A stretch of DNA of 64,000 bases from Hyphomicrobiales bacterium (GCA_900466475.1 UBMI01000006.1:62001-126000), one strand, 5' to 3'; counted from the first letter of the stretch, positions 7,427-16,912 are shown. Translations and numbers: made by a program. Notes: generated by a model from the letters alone, not told the origin.

Positions 7427-9304
7427 ATGAAATACGCATCCGTTGTCTGTGCGGCACTTACCGCAGTACTGCTCTCCACAACCGCATTTGCACAAACCGG
7501 GACGATCAAGTCGATCCGGCTGTCGTCAGGCGGCGTTGCCGAATATGTGCGCAGTCTCAATGTCGGAGAGGACGGCAATGCTGTCATCGACGTGCCGACA
7601 GATCAGATGGATGACTTTCTCAAGACCCTCGTCGTATCGGGGCCCGCGCCCGTAAAGGGCCTTTCGACCACCGGCCCAGACATGGTGGACGAAACATTCA
7701 AGGTGCTCCCGATCAAGCCGCAGGATCTGGATTCGGCGGCGGGTGTGTTACGGTCTCTCAGAGGAGCGCCTGTCTCTGCGAACGGAGTGAAGGGCCGCAT
7801 CGTTGGAGTAGAGCCTGCGAGCGAGAAGCAACGCGCACGGCTGATCGTGATGCTGGACAGCGGTGCCTTTGACGTTGCCGAGATCGTTGGCGCTATGGCC
7901 TACAAGCTCGACGATCCCAAAGACGCCGAGATGATTTCCCGAGCCGCAGAACTGTTGTCGAGTGACGGCGTGCAGGGAAGCCGGGCCGTCACCATCGCGC
8001 TCGAAGGCAAGGCGTCGGCGGCCGTAGATATCTCCTATGTCGTGGCAGCCCCGCTCTGGAAGCCGTCCTACAGGATCATTGTTGACGCCAAGGGCAAAGC
8101 GCGGTTGCAAGCCTGGGCAGTCCTTGAGAATGCGTCCGGCGAGGATTGGCACGGGGTTTCCATTTCTCTGACGTCCGGCAAGCCCGTGACGCTTCGCCAG
8201 AGACTGTATGCCAGAGCATGGCCATCACGCCCGGAAGTGGATTTCGCCTATCTGGACCTTGGAGGCGCCAAACGTAGCAAGTTTGGAGGCGCGCTGGCGA
8301 ACAAGCCGCTGGCCGAGGCTCCTGCTCCAGTTGAGGCTGCTCCAGCCGCTACCATCGGTGCGACTGCCGACGAGGGCGACGTGGTCGCAAACTTCGATCT
8401 TCCCGGCGTATACGACCTGAAGAACGGTGAGACGATTTCCGTGCCGATCTTGGATCGCGAGATCAAGGCAGAGTTCGTCGCTCTCTATCGCGATGGAGCA
8501 CAGCATCCGGATGCAGCCCTCGTGCTCACCAACGACACGGGGACTTCGCTACCGCCGGCTGTGGCGGCAGTCTATGATGACAAAGGGCGTTATGTCGGCG
8601 ACGCACGCATAGGCAATGTGAAGCCGGGCGGCGTGGAAAAGGCGACGTTTGCCGCCGATCAGAAGATCGAGCAGGAAGTGGCAAGCGCCATATCCAGTTC
8701 CTTTCGAACTGTCATCGTAAAAGACGGTTATCTCGAGGCCACACTGGAGCGACGGCTGCGAAAGACCTTCTCCGTCTGGGGCGCTGATGCCGACAGGACG
8801 TTTGTCGCGGAAGACCCGGGCATGGCAGGATGGGAACTGGTTAAGTCCGAAGGCGTGGAAGAGACACCGCAAGGTGCGCGGGCAACTATGATCGTCCCCG
8901 CAGGCAAGAAGGTTTCGACGACCATCGAATTGCGCATGGCCGAGAGCGAGACGCAGGCGATTGCCGATATCGATGACACTGTGATCCTGCAATGGCTCGA
9001 TGAAGGGCCGTCTCCGGAAATCGCCTCGAAACTTCAGGGCCTTGTGACGGCAAGGAAGGCACAAAAGGAAGCGGAGAGGGACCTGGCTACGGTCATGCAG
9101 GCAATTGAAGACGCAACGTCGGAATCCTCACGGATTTCAGGCTTGCTTTCCTCTGTCGGCGACACACCGCTCAAGCAGCAGTTCCTTCAGGACCTGACGG
9201 AACAGGAGAAGTCGATCAAGGCGTTGCGGGCGCAAAGGGACGAGGCGCGAGATCGGCTTGAAAAGCTTCGCAAGGAGCTCGGGGAAGCAGTAGCTCGTCT
9301 GTAG
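7427..9304 (+). CDS. Periplasmic DUF4139-domain protein
   Basis: The 625-residue product starts with a clean signal peptide (hydrophobic stretch, cleavage after AFA at about 22). It carries a DUF4139-type body, recognised by the block YVVAAPLWKPSYRI near 204 and VLENASGEDWHGVSISLTSG near 231. The last 80 residues are a charged coiled coil. The family is widespread, with MuiA-like relatives, but has no established biochemical activity. The ATG at 7427 follows GAGGGGG. It is transcribed alone, divergent from the aldehyde dehydrogenase and convergent with the PPOX-type gene. Confidence 0.85.
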   Translation: MKYASVVCAALTAVLLSTTAFAQTGTIKSIRLSSGGVAEYVRSLNVGEDGNAVIDVPTDQMDDFLKTLVVSGPAPVKGLSTTGPDMVDETFKVLPIKPQDLDSAAGVLRSLRGAPVSANGVKGRIVGVEPASEKQRARLIVMLDSGAFDVAEIVGAMAYKLDDPKDAEMISRAAELLSSDGVQGSRAVTIALEGKASAAVDISYVVAAPLWKPSYRIIVDAKGKARLQAWAVLENASGEDWHGVSISLTSGKPVTLRQRLYARAWPSRPEVDFAYLDLGGAKRSKFGGALANKPLAEAPAPVEAAPAATIGATADEGDVVANFDLPGVYDLKNGETISVPILDREIKAEFVALYRDGAQHPDAALVLTNDTGTSLPPAVAAVYDDKGRYVGDARIGNVKPGGVEKATFAADQKIEQEVASAISSSFRTVIVKDGYLEATLERRLRKTFSVWGADADRTFVAEDPGMAGWELVKSEGVEETPQGARATMIVPAGKKVSTTIELRMAESETQAIADIDDTVILQWLDEGPSPEIASKLQGLVTARKAQKEAERDLATVMQAIEDATSESSRISGLLSSVGDTPLKQQFLQDLTEQEKSIKALRAQRDEARDRLEKLRKELGEAVARL

Positions 9305-9384
9305 ATAGGCTGGGCACAAGTTGGGCGCCAATTCCTGCTGCCGCCGATGGCACTATCAACGTCGGTGAGGATTGCTTGCGGATC

Positions 9385-9819
9385 TCAGACCTCGACTTTG
9401 CCGTTTTCTTCACCGTCCCAATATTGGATCGAACGCGCCGCAACCTTGATCAAGGCAAGCCCAGGTGTCTGGGTGCCCTCGGGAAACCATCGTTCCAGTC
9501 CCTTGACCCAGTGTTGCTCGAATTCCGAGACGTCCTCGATGAGCGAAGCGTTACCATCGATCGCGATGAATATGCCCGGTTTGCCGAGCAGATGCGGTGG
9601 CGCAGTGAAGGTGAGCTGCACCGCGTTGTCTTTCCGAATGTCGGATATCTTGCGCGTATCCGCATAGGAAAAGAACCAGGAATCTCCGTCATATTCGACG
9701 TCGCCATTGTTGCTCATCGGCCGAGTGCTGATCCGGTTCGAGGCTCCACGTGTCGAAAACATGCAGAAATCCAGCTTCTTCAGATGCTTCGACAGCTCTT
9801 CTTTTGTCATTGATGCCAT
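9385..9819 (-). CDS. Pyridoxamine 5'-phosphate oxidase-fold flavoprotein (general stress protein 26-like)
   Basis: The 144-residue protein fits the small split-barrel flavoproteins related to pyridoxamine-phosphate oxidase. The N-terminal helix precedes FCMFSTRG, and the strand TRPMS and SWFFSYADTRK lie where the family binds FMN or F420. The length is typical of general-stress-protein-26 relatives, whose substrate is usually unknown. The ATG at 9819 has GGAGAACCACC directly upstream. A longer version would begin in unconserved-looking sequence. It is a single gene, convergent with the DUF4139 gene. Confidence 0.85.
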   Translation of the reverse strand: MASMTKEELSKHLKKLDFCMFSTRGASNRISTRPMSNNGDVEYDGDSWFFSYADTRKISDIRKDNAVQLTFTAPPHLLGKPGIFIAIDGNASLIEDVSEFEQHWVKGLERWFPEGTQTPGLALIKVAARSIQYWDGEENGKVEV

Positions 9820-10028
9820 GGTGGTTCTCCAATCCAGGTGAAAACAACCGGCGATGATCGAAGTTCCATGGAATATGCGGCCCGCTTGAACGCCCGATGC
9901 CATGGGTCTGTACGGCGCCTCTGGCGCCGATACACCGAGTGAAACAGCCGATTCTCGGGATCCAGGAAAACTAAGCTTGCTCACGGAGGCGAGGCCTTGG
10001 AGCCAGCATCGCGAAATACTCGCCTTAC

Positions 10029-10481
10029 TTAATCGGGCTGCACAGGCCTGATCGTATCAACCGAGATTTCGCCTTCAATCACACCTCGTACGACATCCGT
10101 GCGATTTCGATCGATCTCGACGACCGTGTAAAGCTTGTCGTCGCGAAATGCGCTCGCATGCGTCGTGGTGACATCGTCAGCAGGTGCCGCATCGACTTCC
10201 ATGAAGTCGAGCTCGCGCCCGGCCGCCACGATCCGGGCATCACCCGCCGTTCTCGCTGCGACCACCACGACGCCGTGGCCCGGCGAATTTTCCCATCTCG
10301 GATCATCTGCCGCCGCGATCGGTTCAAGTCGATAGATACCAAGGGGCTCGCCTGCCGGGAGGGTTGAACTTTCCGCCGCCGCGTCCGCGATCTGCGCCTT
10401 GCTTTCGACCGAACGCCCAAACGTGTTCGGATTTGTGGCGTTGTTGATCTCGTCGTTTCCTGTTCGTGACACGTTAGACAT
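10029..10481 (-). CDS. Hypothetical protein, 150 aa
   Basis: The family is not recognised. The protein is acidic and soluble, with a low-complexity N-terminal 45 residues and a compact C-terminal part rich in strands (GVVVVAAR, DKLYTVVEIDRNR). There is no signal peptide or membrane segment. The ATG at 10481 is preferred over one four codons earlier because GGAGG lies six nt before it. It stands alone, 200 bp from the PPOX-type gene, with no operon partner to suggest a role. Confidence 0.7.
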   Translation of the reverse strand: MSNVSRTGNDEINNATNPNTFGRSVESKAQIADAAAESSTLPAGEPLGIYRLEPIAAADDPRWENSPGHGVVVVAARTAGDARIVAAGRELDFMEVDAAPADDVTTTHASAFRDDKLYTVVEIDRNRTDVVRGVIEGEISVDTIRPVQPD

Positions 10482-10926
10482 GTCGTCCTCCATCCGTTGC
10501 GAACATAACGATGGTGCGATCCGACTGTTCCGCGATTGACGAAAGGAACTTGTGCCGTCACGAGTTTCTCATTTCATGATCGACCGACAGGCGGACCAAT
10601 TTGCAAAAACTGCCGCCTGCAGGTTTCACCAGGAGAGTGATTTGTTTCGGGGGCTCATCGGGCCTGCGTGGGCTCCGATGCGATGAGCTGTTCAGCCGGG
10701 CGAGTATGGGATGGCTGCGGATCCGCAATGCACAGCCATCCCATTTGAGCAAGCGCTCCCTCGTCGAACGCTTGCAGCCGGCCCCCGCCAGTCACCGAAA
10801 TGTTAGCAACGCCTAAAGCGTCCCCGCTAGTGCGTGAATGCAACACTTCATGAAAGGTTTCCGGCGAAGTGACGGCGGACCACCGTCACCATTGATCGGC
10901 TAGTGGACTCTTTCGCCTCCGGCGGC
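10482..10926. repeat. Intergenic region with several inverted repeats
   Basis: This 445-bp gap has no convincing gene. It contains three perfect inverted repeats: ATGGGATGGCTG/CAGCCATCCCAT (10706-10744, 12-bp arms, 15-nt centre), GCAAGCG/CGCTTGC (10749-10775, 7-bp arms) and GTGACGG/CCGTCAC (10869-10889, 7-bp arms). Clustering of stem-loops in one gap recalls the intergenic mosaic elements of rhizobia, but the family cannot be assigned by eye. The last hairpin could also terminate the gene ending at 10927. Confidence 0.5.
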
Positions 10927-11970
10927 TCAGAGCGCGGAAAAATGCGCCTTGATCAGTTCGTGATCGGAGATTGCTGCTCCGTCTGCGTCGACGGCAGCAA
11001 CAGTCACGGCGTCGCTTGCCGAAAGGCCGCGGGTAAACAGCCAGTCGAGGCGAGCAAAAGGCGGCTGTGGCGTTCCGTCGGGGCGCGTGCGCTGCGTGAC
11101 CGTGAAGTCGTTGGCAGTCTCCCAATTGTAGCCGGCCTCTGCGAGGAGACCGAAAAGCGGTTCGTGCGCTTCGGGTTCACGCGACCCCGCGGGAAGGATA
11201 TTGGTGTTGAAATCGCCACCCAAAACCACGGGTAAGCCGTCGGCGAGCTTTTCAACGGCGGCGATCAGCCTCTTTGTCTGCATTGCCCGATCCGCGATGT
11301 CAGTCTTGCTTTCCAGATGCACGCTGACTGCAAGGATCGGCCCGAATGCGGTTTCGATTTTGGCCGCGATTGCCATGCGGCCGCCGATCCGACCCTGCCC
11401 GTCCTTTGCATCCGTCCACCATGTGCCGCAGTCATCGAGATGGATCAATACCGCATCAAGCAACGGCAAACGGGAGAGCAGCGCATTGCCGTGGAAGCCG
11501 ACGGCATTCGTCTCGTCCTTATGCCATTCGCGCTCACGGGAATCTCCGAGACCAAGTTCCACGAACTCCACGCCAAAAGCATAGGACATGCCGAGATCGC
11601 GGGCGAGGTCGGCAACAGTGTGCCGGTTGCCGGCGCGCGCCATGCCGAGATCAGCCTCCGTGAGCAACAGGATATCGGCGACGCTCTGGCGGACGAGTTC
11701 CACCGAAGGGGCATGATATTTCAGCCGTTCGGCGTTCCAAGCGGCGACGACGAGACCGTTTCCGATGCTGGCTTCGCTGGCAGTCCGTACGACTTCGATC
11801 GTCGAAAGCGCCGGCAGGGTCGCTGCAAGCCGGTCATGCTCGGCCTGTGTCAGTTCGGCGGAACGCGCCTCATCGAAGAATGTGGCTGGGGGTACGGCAA
11901 GCGCCTCTACGGCGGCCGCAACCAGGTTGCGGTCACCGCTGGCGAGATCAAGAAAGCTCTTCATCTGCAT
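10927..11970 (-). CDS. Endonuclease/exonuclease/phosphatase-family metal-dependent phosphoesterase
   Basis: This 347-residue protein has all the marks of the EEP superfamily: AAWNAERLK at about 75-83, LLTEAD near 101, VSVHLESKTD near 216, GGDFNTN near 248 and the C-terminal SDH. These supply the Mg2+-binding Asn, Glu and Asp and the catalytic His. No signal peptide is evident, so it is probably cytoplasmic. It begins 4 nt after the ugpC stop and is therefore the fifth gene of the ugp operon. In E. coli that operon ends with ugpQ, a glycerophosphodiesterase of another fold. A role in cleaving imported glycerophosphodiesters is an inference from position; nuclease or sphingomyelinase-like activity is equally possible. 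Confidence 0.85.
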   Translation of the reverse strand: MQMKSFLDLASGDRNLVAAAVEALAVPPATFFDEARSAELTQAEHDRLAATLPALSTIEVVRTASEASIGNGLVVAAWNAERLKYHAPSVELVRQSVADILLLTEADLGMARAGNRHTVADLARDLGMSYAFGVEFVELGLGDSREREWHKDETNAVGFHGNALLSRLPLLDAVLIHLDDCGTWWTDAKDGQGRIGGRMAIAAKIETAFGPILAVSVHLESKTDIADRAMQTKRLIAAVEKLADGLPVVLGGDFNTNILPAGSREPEAHEPLFGLLAEAGYNWETANDFTVTQRTRPDGTPQPPFARLDWLFTRGLSASDAVTVAAVDADGAAISDHELIKAHFSAL

Positions 11971-11974
11971 CAGC

Positions 11975-13084
11975 TCAGGCGTTAACGGTCACGGCGTTGC
12001 TTCTTGCCGGCGCGACGAGCACTTTGCCGGTCTCAGCCGAGTAGAGATGGATCGAATCCTGATCGATCGCAATGCCGATCCGATCGCCGGTCTTCAGCGA
12101 GACCGAACCGGTCATGGCGACAGCAAAGGGCAGGCCATCGAAATCGGCATGGACAATCCGGCTGGCGCCCAGTTCTTCGATGAAGTCGGCGGTCGCAACG
12201 AGCGCACCCGGCGCATCCGGGGAGACGAGGCGAGCGGCTTCGGCGCGCACGCCGAGAACGACGCGCTGGCCGGCAAGCTGCTTGCCGCGCTCAGCGGGAA
12301 GCGTCACGGTGCGGCCTTCGTCATAGATGAACACGCCGGTTTCGTTGACGCGGCCTTCCAGCAGGTTCATTGCCGGCGTGCCGACGAAGCCGGCGACGAA
12401 CCGGCTTGCGGGATAGTGATAGACCTCTTCCGGCGTGCCGACCTGTTCGACATTGCCGGCATTCATGACGATGATGCGGTCGGCAAGTGTCATGGCCTCG
12501 TTCTGGTCGTGTGTCACGAAGATCGAGGTTGCGCCGAGGCGGCGATGCAGGCGGCGGATTTCCGCACGCATGGCGATACGCAGCTTGGCATCGAGGTTCG
12601 ACAGCGGCTCGTCGAAGAGAAAGACCTTCGGCTCGCGGATCATGGCGCGGCCCATGGCGACGCGCTGGCGCTGACCGCCCGAGAGAGCGGCCGGGCGGCG
12701 CTCGAGGAAGGGCTCGAGGCTGAGTGCCTTGGCAACATCGGCGATCCGGCGGTCACGCTCGGCCTTCGGCACGCCGGCAACCTTGAGTGCATAACCGATG
12801 TTTTCGGCGACGCTCATGTGCGGATAAAGCGCATAATTCTGGAAGACCATCGCGCAGCCGCGTTCACGTGGCTCGAGTTGGTTGACCACGCGTCCGTCGA
12901 TGGCGATTTCGCCACCGGTAATTTCTTCCAGGCCGGCGACCATGCGCAGCAGCGTGGACTTGCCGCAGCCGGATGGACCGAGGATGACGATGAATTCGCC
13001 CGACTGGATTTCGAGATCGACGCCATGAACGACGGCGTGCTTGCCATAGTTCTTTTTCACGCCACGGATGGAGATCGGTGCCAA
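11975..13084 (-). CDS. ugpC: Glycerol-3-phosphate ABC transporter, ATP-binding subunit
   Basis: The protein is 369 residues, the usual length for the MalK/UgpC class. It has Walker [10 protein letters not shown] near 36, the signature [14 protein letters not shown] near 134, Walker [13 protein letters not shown] and the switch His in THD. A C-terminal TOBE/OB domain follows from about 235. The start is TTG at 13084 with AAAGGAAC upstream; no ATG is better placed. It is the fourth gene of ugpBAEC and drives uptake of glycerol-3-phosphate or glycerophosphodiesters across the inner membrane. UgpC-type ATPases can serve several sugar systems, so specificity comes from UgpB. Confidence 0.9.
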   Translation of the reverse strand: MAPISIRGVKKNYGKHAVVHGVDLEIQSGEFIVILGPSGCGKSTLLRMVAGLEEITGGEIAIDGRVVNQLEPRERGCAMVFQNYALYPHMSVAENIGYALKVAGVPKAERDRRIADVAKALSLEPFLERRPAALSGGQRQRVAMGRAMIREPKVFLFDEPLSNLDAKLRIAMRAEIRRLHRRLGATSIFVTHDQNEAMTLADRIIVMNAGNVEQVGTPEEVYHYPASRFVAGFVGTPAMNLLEGRVNETGVFIYDEGRTVTLPAERGKQLAGQRVVLGVRAEAARLVSPDAPGALVATADFIEELGASRIVHADFDGLPFAVAMTGSVSLKTGDRIGIAIDQDSIHLYSAETGKVLVAPARSNAVTVNA

Positions 13085-13097
13085 GGGTCTGTTCCTT

Positions 13098-14012
13098 TCA
13101 CTTCTCGGTGGAGATAAGGCCGCGCACGAACCAACGCTGCATCAGGATGACGAGGATCAGCGGCGGCGACATGATGATCAATGTTCCGGCCATCGCGACG
13201 TTCCAGTCGGGCAGGCCGAATTCGGAGGGAATGAGCGTCTTGAGCTGGGTCACGGCGATGCCGAACTTCGGGTCGGTCGTGATCAGGAGCGGCCAGAGAT
13301 ACTGGTTCCAGGCCCAGACGAACATGATGGTGAAGAGCGCGATCATGTTCGGGCGCGACAGCGGTAGCAACACGTCCCAGAAGAAGCGGACCGGACCGGA
13401 GCCGTCCATCTTCGATGCCTCGGCAAGCTCGTCCGGCACCGTCAGGTAGAACTGGCGGTAGAGGAAGGTGCCGGTTGCGGTGGCGACCATCGGCAGCACG
13501 AGGCCCGGATAGGAGTTCAGCAGACCCCATTCGAGCTTGATCTGGATGCCGGTGATCTGGGCGACCAGCCAGCTGATGCCGGTTACGTCGAGGATCGTCT
13601 GGAACGGCTGAAGCGCGTTGGCGGCGATCGAATAGGTCGGCACGATACGCACTTCGAGCGGGAGCATCAGCGTGATGAAGATGATCCAGAAGATCAGATG
13701 GCGGCCGGGGAAGCGGAAATACACGATCGAGAAGGCGGCCATGGCCGAAAGGATGACCTTGCCGGCGCCGACGGTGGCAGCAAAGATGACGCTGTGGAAA
13801 AGCTTGTTGCCGAGATCGGCGCGAACCCAAGCGGTCTGCACGTTATCCCAGAAATGGCTGCTCGGAACCAGCGGCAGCGGTACCCGGTTGACGGTTTCCA
13901 GATCAAGCGTCGATGCGACGATGACGATCAGGAAGGGCAGGAGGGCGATCACCATGCCCAATGCCAGCAGCGTGTAGCAGATAAAATTGAAGATTGGCGT
14001 GCGTTCGATCAT
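13098..14012 (-). CDS. ugpE: Glycerol-3-phosphate ABC transporter permease
   Basis: A 304-residue inner-membrane permease of the MalG type. Six hydrophobic segments can be seen, the first at about 12-34, and the cytoplasmic EAA loop reads [15 protein letters not shown] near 200. It pairs with UgpA to form the channel for UgpB-delivered substrate. The ATG at 14012 has GAGGTCGCGAAC upstream. It lies 10 nt after ugpA and 13 nt before ugpC, in the normal ugp gene order. Confidence 0.92.
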   Translation of the reverse strand: MIERTPIFNFICYTLLALGMVIALLPFLIVIVASTLDLETVNRVPLPLVPSSHFWDNVQTAWVRADLGNKLFHSVIFAATVGAGKVILSAMAAFSIVYFRFPGRHLIFWIIFITLMLPLEVRIVPTYSIAANALQPFQTILDVTGISWLVAQITGIQIKLEWGLLNSYPGLVLPMVATATGTFLYRQFYLTVPDELAEASKMDGSGPVRFFWDVLLPLSRPNMIALFTIMFVWAWNQYLWPLLITTDPKFGIAVTQLKTLIPSEFGLPDWNVAMAGTLIIMSPPLILVILMQRWFVRGLISTEK

Positions 14013-14022
14013 GTTCGCGACC

Positions 14023-14907
14023 TCACTTGTAGTGCACGCGCCGCTCGATGAAGCGGAACTGGACGATGGTAAGGAGCATGACCAGACCCATCAGGATCAT
14101 GGACTGAGCTGCGGCACCTGAATAATCGAGGCCCTTGAAGCCGTCGAAAAAGATCTTGTAGACCATGAGTTCGGTGGCACGCGCCGGACCACCCTGGGTC
14201 ATCACGTCGACGATACCGAAGGAATCCTGGAAGCTTTCGGTGATGTTGATGACCAGAAGGAAGAACAGCGTCGGGGTGAGGAGCGGCAGCTGGATATCCC
14301 AGATCCGGCGCATCGGTCCGGAACCGTCCATTGCGGCAGCTTCGATCAGCGAGCGTGGAATGCCCTGCAGCGCCGATAGGAAGAAGATGAAGTTGTAGCC
14401 GATATATTTCCAAGAAAAGGCGACGATGACGGCGATCATCGCATCCTTGCCGTCGAAGGCAGGGTTCCAGAGGCCGGGCCAGACGTGGTTGATGGCCGAC
14501 AGGAGGCCGGCTTCCGGTGCCAGGATGAAGCGGAAGGCAAGGCCGAGAGCGGGAGCGGCAATCGCATAGGGCCAGATGAAGACCGAGCGATAGATCTTGT
14601 GGCCGCGCAGTTCACGATCGGTCAGAAGCGCCAGTATGAGCGCCAGGCCCATGGCGATGGCGGTCGAGGCGAAGCCGAAGATCATGCTGCGGGTGATGGA
14701 GTCCCAATAGATCGGGTCCGAAAGCAGCTGCTTGAAATTGTCGAAACCGACCCAGGCATTGCCGCCGCCCCATGGCTGCTCGAGCGTGAACGCCCAATAC
14801 AGCGCCTGCGCACTCGGCCAGTAGAAGAAGACGAAGATCAGCAACAGCATCGGAAATACGAAGAGAATGCCGGTCGTCGTCGAGGAGAAAGTGACGCGCT
14901 TTTCCAT
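14023..14907 (-). CDS. ugpA: Glycerol-3-phosphate ABC transporter permease
   Basis: A 294-residue permease of the MalF/UgpA type with six hydrophobic segments, the first at about 14-33 after a short polar N-terminus. The EAA loop is EAAAMDGSGPMRRIW near 191. It forms the membrane channel with UgpE. The ribosome-binding site before the ATG at 14907 is weak (AGGGCG about 13 nt away). A strong stem-loop separates it from ugpB, which probably sets lower permease than binding-protein expression. Confidence 0.92.
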   Translation of the reverse strand: MEKRVTFSSTTTGILFVFPMLLLIFVFFYWPSAQALYWAFTLEQPWGGGNAWVGFDNFKQLLSDPIYWDSITRSMIFGFASTAIAMGLALILALLTDRELRGHKIYRSVFIWPYAIAAPALGLAFRFILAPEAGLLSAINHVWPGLWNPAFDGKDAMIAVIVAFSWKYIGYNFIFFLSALQGIPRSLIEAAAMDGSGPMRRIWDIQLPLLTPTLFFLLVINITESFQDSFGIVDVMTQGGPARATELMVYKIFFDGFKGLDYSGAAAQSMILMGLVMLLTIVQFRFIERRVHYK

Positions 14908-14981
14908 GAGTGGTCGTTTTCGCCCTGGTTAGGTTCTGGCGCGGACGGCGATCTTGCTGCCGCAGCCGGTAAAATTTACAA

Positions 14982-15020
14982 AGCCGCACCCGGCGCGCCA
15001 GAAGCGGGCCGGGTGCGGCT
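14982..15020 (-). terminator. Intercistronic stem-loop between ugpB and ugpA
   Basis: AGCCGCACCCGGC and GCCGGGTGCGGCT form a perfect 13-bp stem with a 13-nt loop, 12 nt past the ugpB stop. On the minus strand it is followed by TTGTAAATTTT. It is likely a partial terminator or 3'-end stabiliser that raises ugpB mRNA over ugpAEC, as is common after binding-protein genes. Confidence 0.75.
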
Positions 15021-15032
15021 CATATCAGTCGA

Positions 15033-16391
15033 TTAAGGGAGCTGAACGCCCTTGTAGGTCTGCTGGAAGCGACGCAGCAGCTGGTTGCCGCGGTCGGCAG
15101 CAGAGTCGAGCGAAGCCTGTACGTCGGCATTGTTGACGAAGATTGCCTGCAGGCCGTTCGCGATTTCGGTACGGACCTGGAGCAGGCCACCGAGACGGAT
15201 GCCCTTGGCAGCCGTGTCGCCAGCCGGCGAAGCGGTCAGGCTCTGAATGGCAAGTTCGCGACCGGCATAAGGAGCCTTGTCGTAGAAGCCCTGCTTCTTC
15301 AGGTACTCGAAGCCCGAGTTACGAACCGGGATGTAGCCGGTAACGGTCGACCAGGTGAGGGCTTCTTCCGGCTTTGCGATAAAGTTGAAGAAGGAAGCGG
15401 CAGCCTTGTATTCGGCGTCCGAATGACCCTTCAGAACCCAGAGCGAAGCACCACCAACGTAGGAGCTGTGACGGGTTGCATCGCCATAGGTCGGGAGCAT
15501 GGAAACGCCCCAGTTCATGCCCTGCTTGGCAGTACGGCCGATGTTGCCGTGGTCGCCGACGGAGGTCAGGATGACCTGGCAATCGCCAGCAGCGAAAGCT
15601 TCAACGAAGGTCTGGCCAACGGCCTTGTTCTTGATGACAGCTTCCTTGGCGTCGTACCAGCCCTTCAGGTCCTTGACGAAATTGACAAGCATCGGGTTCT
15701 TGTTGAACACCAGCTCGCCGTCGAGGCCTTCGAAGCCGTTCTTCTTCGTAGCAATCGGTTCGCCGTTGACGGCTTCGAACTGCTCGATGAACTGCCAGAC
15801 TTCGTTGTTGGAGATGTCAAAGCCGAGCGGGCAAGCATAACCTGCGTCCTTCAGAGCCTTGAAGTCTTCGCCAGCTTCCTTCCAGGTGGCCGGAGCATGG
15901 TCCTTGCCGATCTTGGCGAAGGCGTCCTTATTCCAGTACAGCAGAGCCGTCGAGGAGTTGAAGGGGAACGAGTACATCTCGCCCTTCGACGTTGCATAGT
16001 AGCCGGCGATGCCGGAGAAGTAGTCGTTCCAGTCAACATTGTAGCCCATGTCCTTCATGAGCTTGTTGGCCGGGTAGTAGGCGCCCGAAAGCATGATGTC
16101 GAGCGTGCCGGCATCCGAAACCTGAGCGATGGTCGGCTGCTTGCCGGCGCGGAAAGCGGCGATCGTGTTCTGCAGCGAGGCGTCGTAAGAGCCCTGGCTG
16201 GTGCAGACGACTTCGAAGTCGTTCTGCGACTTGTTGAAACGGTCGCACTGTTCCTGAACGCGCGTAGCGATATCGCCAGAGTTGCCGAACCAGAAGTCGA
16301 TCTTGGTCTTTTCGGCAGCAGCGGCGGGACCAGCAGCAACGAAAGCTGAAGCGAGTAGGGCGCCTACGGCGCCGAGAAGCTTGGCTTGCAT
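15033..16391 (-). CDS. ugpB: Glycerol-3-phosphate ABC transporter substrate-binding protein
   Basis: The 452-residue protein is an extracellular solute-binding protein of family 1. A signal peptide covers residues 1-25 and ends in a run of alanines before EKTKIDFWFGNSG. The segments AAFRAGKQPTIAQVSDAGT near 88 and WNKDAFAKIGKDHAPATW near 158 match the UgpB/MalE layout. It captures sn-glycerol-3-phosphate or glycerophosphocholine in the periplasm and hands it to UgpAE. The ATG at 16391 has CGAGGG upstream; an earlier in-frame start would spoil the signal peptide. In many bacteria ugp is under PhoB control; only a weak Pho-box-like sequence is visible near 16502-16519. Confidence 0.92.
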   Translation of the reverse strand: MQAKLLGAVGALLASAFVAAGPAAAAEKTKIDFWFGNSGDIATRVQEQCDRFNKSQNDFEVVCTSQGSYDASLQNTIAAFRAGKQPTIAQVSDAGTLDIMLSGAYYPANKLMKDMGYNVDWNDYFSGIAGYYATSKGEMYSFPFNSSTALLYWNKDAFAKIGKDHAPATWKEAGEDFKALKDAGYACPLGFDISNNEVWQFIEQFEAVNGEPIATKKNGFEGLDGELVFNKNPMLVNFVKDLKGWYDAKEAVIKNKAVGQTFVEAFAAGDCQVILTSVGDHGNIGRTAKQGMNWGVSMLPTYGDATRHSSYVGGASLWVLKGHSDAEYKAAASFFNFIAKPEEALTWSTVTGYIPVRNSGFEYLKKQGFYDKAPYAGRELAIQSLTASPAGDTAAKGIRLGGLLQVRTEIANGLQAIFVNNADVQASLDSAADRGNQLLRRFQQTYKGVQLP

Positions 16392-16912
16392 GAGAACCCT
16401 CGAAAAATAGGACGCGCCCCCTCTTGAGCGCACGCCCTATTAACTGGTTCAATTTGCGGTAACCAATGAAGTTTCTATGACATGAATAGAGTAGAAAGTT
16501 TCTGTCACAAAATATTCATGTCCGAATTTTGTGAACTTCTCATCGAACATCGATGGCTTTCGTTTGCTGATTTCATCGAAGTGATTGTCTATATTTCATT
16601 TATATATGAAATATAGCGCAAGAATCGAAGGCTCACTTGTCTATTCAATTCTATTGGCGGTCATTATTATTAGGCCGTTATCAAAAATGCGAGAAAGCTC
16701 GATCGGAAAGAACCTGCTATCAGGAGGATTCGACCTCGGAAATAGCTTTGCACAGCTGTGCGTTGAGCTATAAAAATACGACATTTAATATTCTATTTGC
16801 GACTTCTTGGGCATTTTGCCTATTTATTGGGCGTTTCCATTGCCGGCCAACCACGTTTCCAAGTCCCGGTGGCTGAAGGTTTCTCGCCGCCCTCGACCGG
16901 ATTGCGGCCCAG
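16392..16912. promoter_or_regulatory. AT-rich intergenic region upstream of ugpB
   Basis: This 521-bp gap is much more AT-rich than its surroundings. It must contain the ugpB promoter at its left end and the 3' end of the leucine operon at its right end. No gene with a good ribosome-binding site was found. It includes one long palindrome (16589-16616), described separately, and a half-conserved Pho-box-like stretch CTGTCAC-AAAA-TATTCAT at 16502-16519. Confidence 0.5.
16589..16616. repeat. 10-bp perfect inverted repeat in AT-rich gap
   Basis: CTATATTTCA and TGAAATATAG are perfect 10-bp arms around an 8-nt AT-only centre. The element is about 200 bp upstream of ugpB and 300 bp past the end of the leucine operon. 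It could be a regulator-binding palindrome or a hairpin in a non-coding transcript. No matching copy was noticed elsewhere in the window. Confidence 0.55.

Noticed and set aside
10558..10846. Short frames on both strands between 10.5 and 10.9 kb
   Set aside because: They cross the inverted repeats, lack good starts and have no recognisable sequence.
16502..16519. Pho-box-like CTGTCAC-AAAA-TATTCAT upstream of ugpB
   Set aside because: Only the first half matches well and it lies on the strand opposite to ugpB transcription. Phosphate control is plausible from other bacteria but the site is not convincing.
16585..16876. Short plus-strand frames in the AT-rich gap
   Set aside because: No ribosome-binding sites, overlapping frames, and no coding-like composition.
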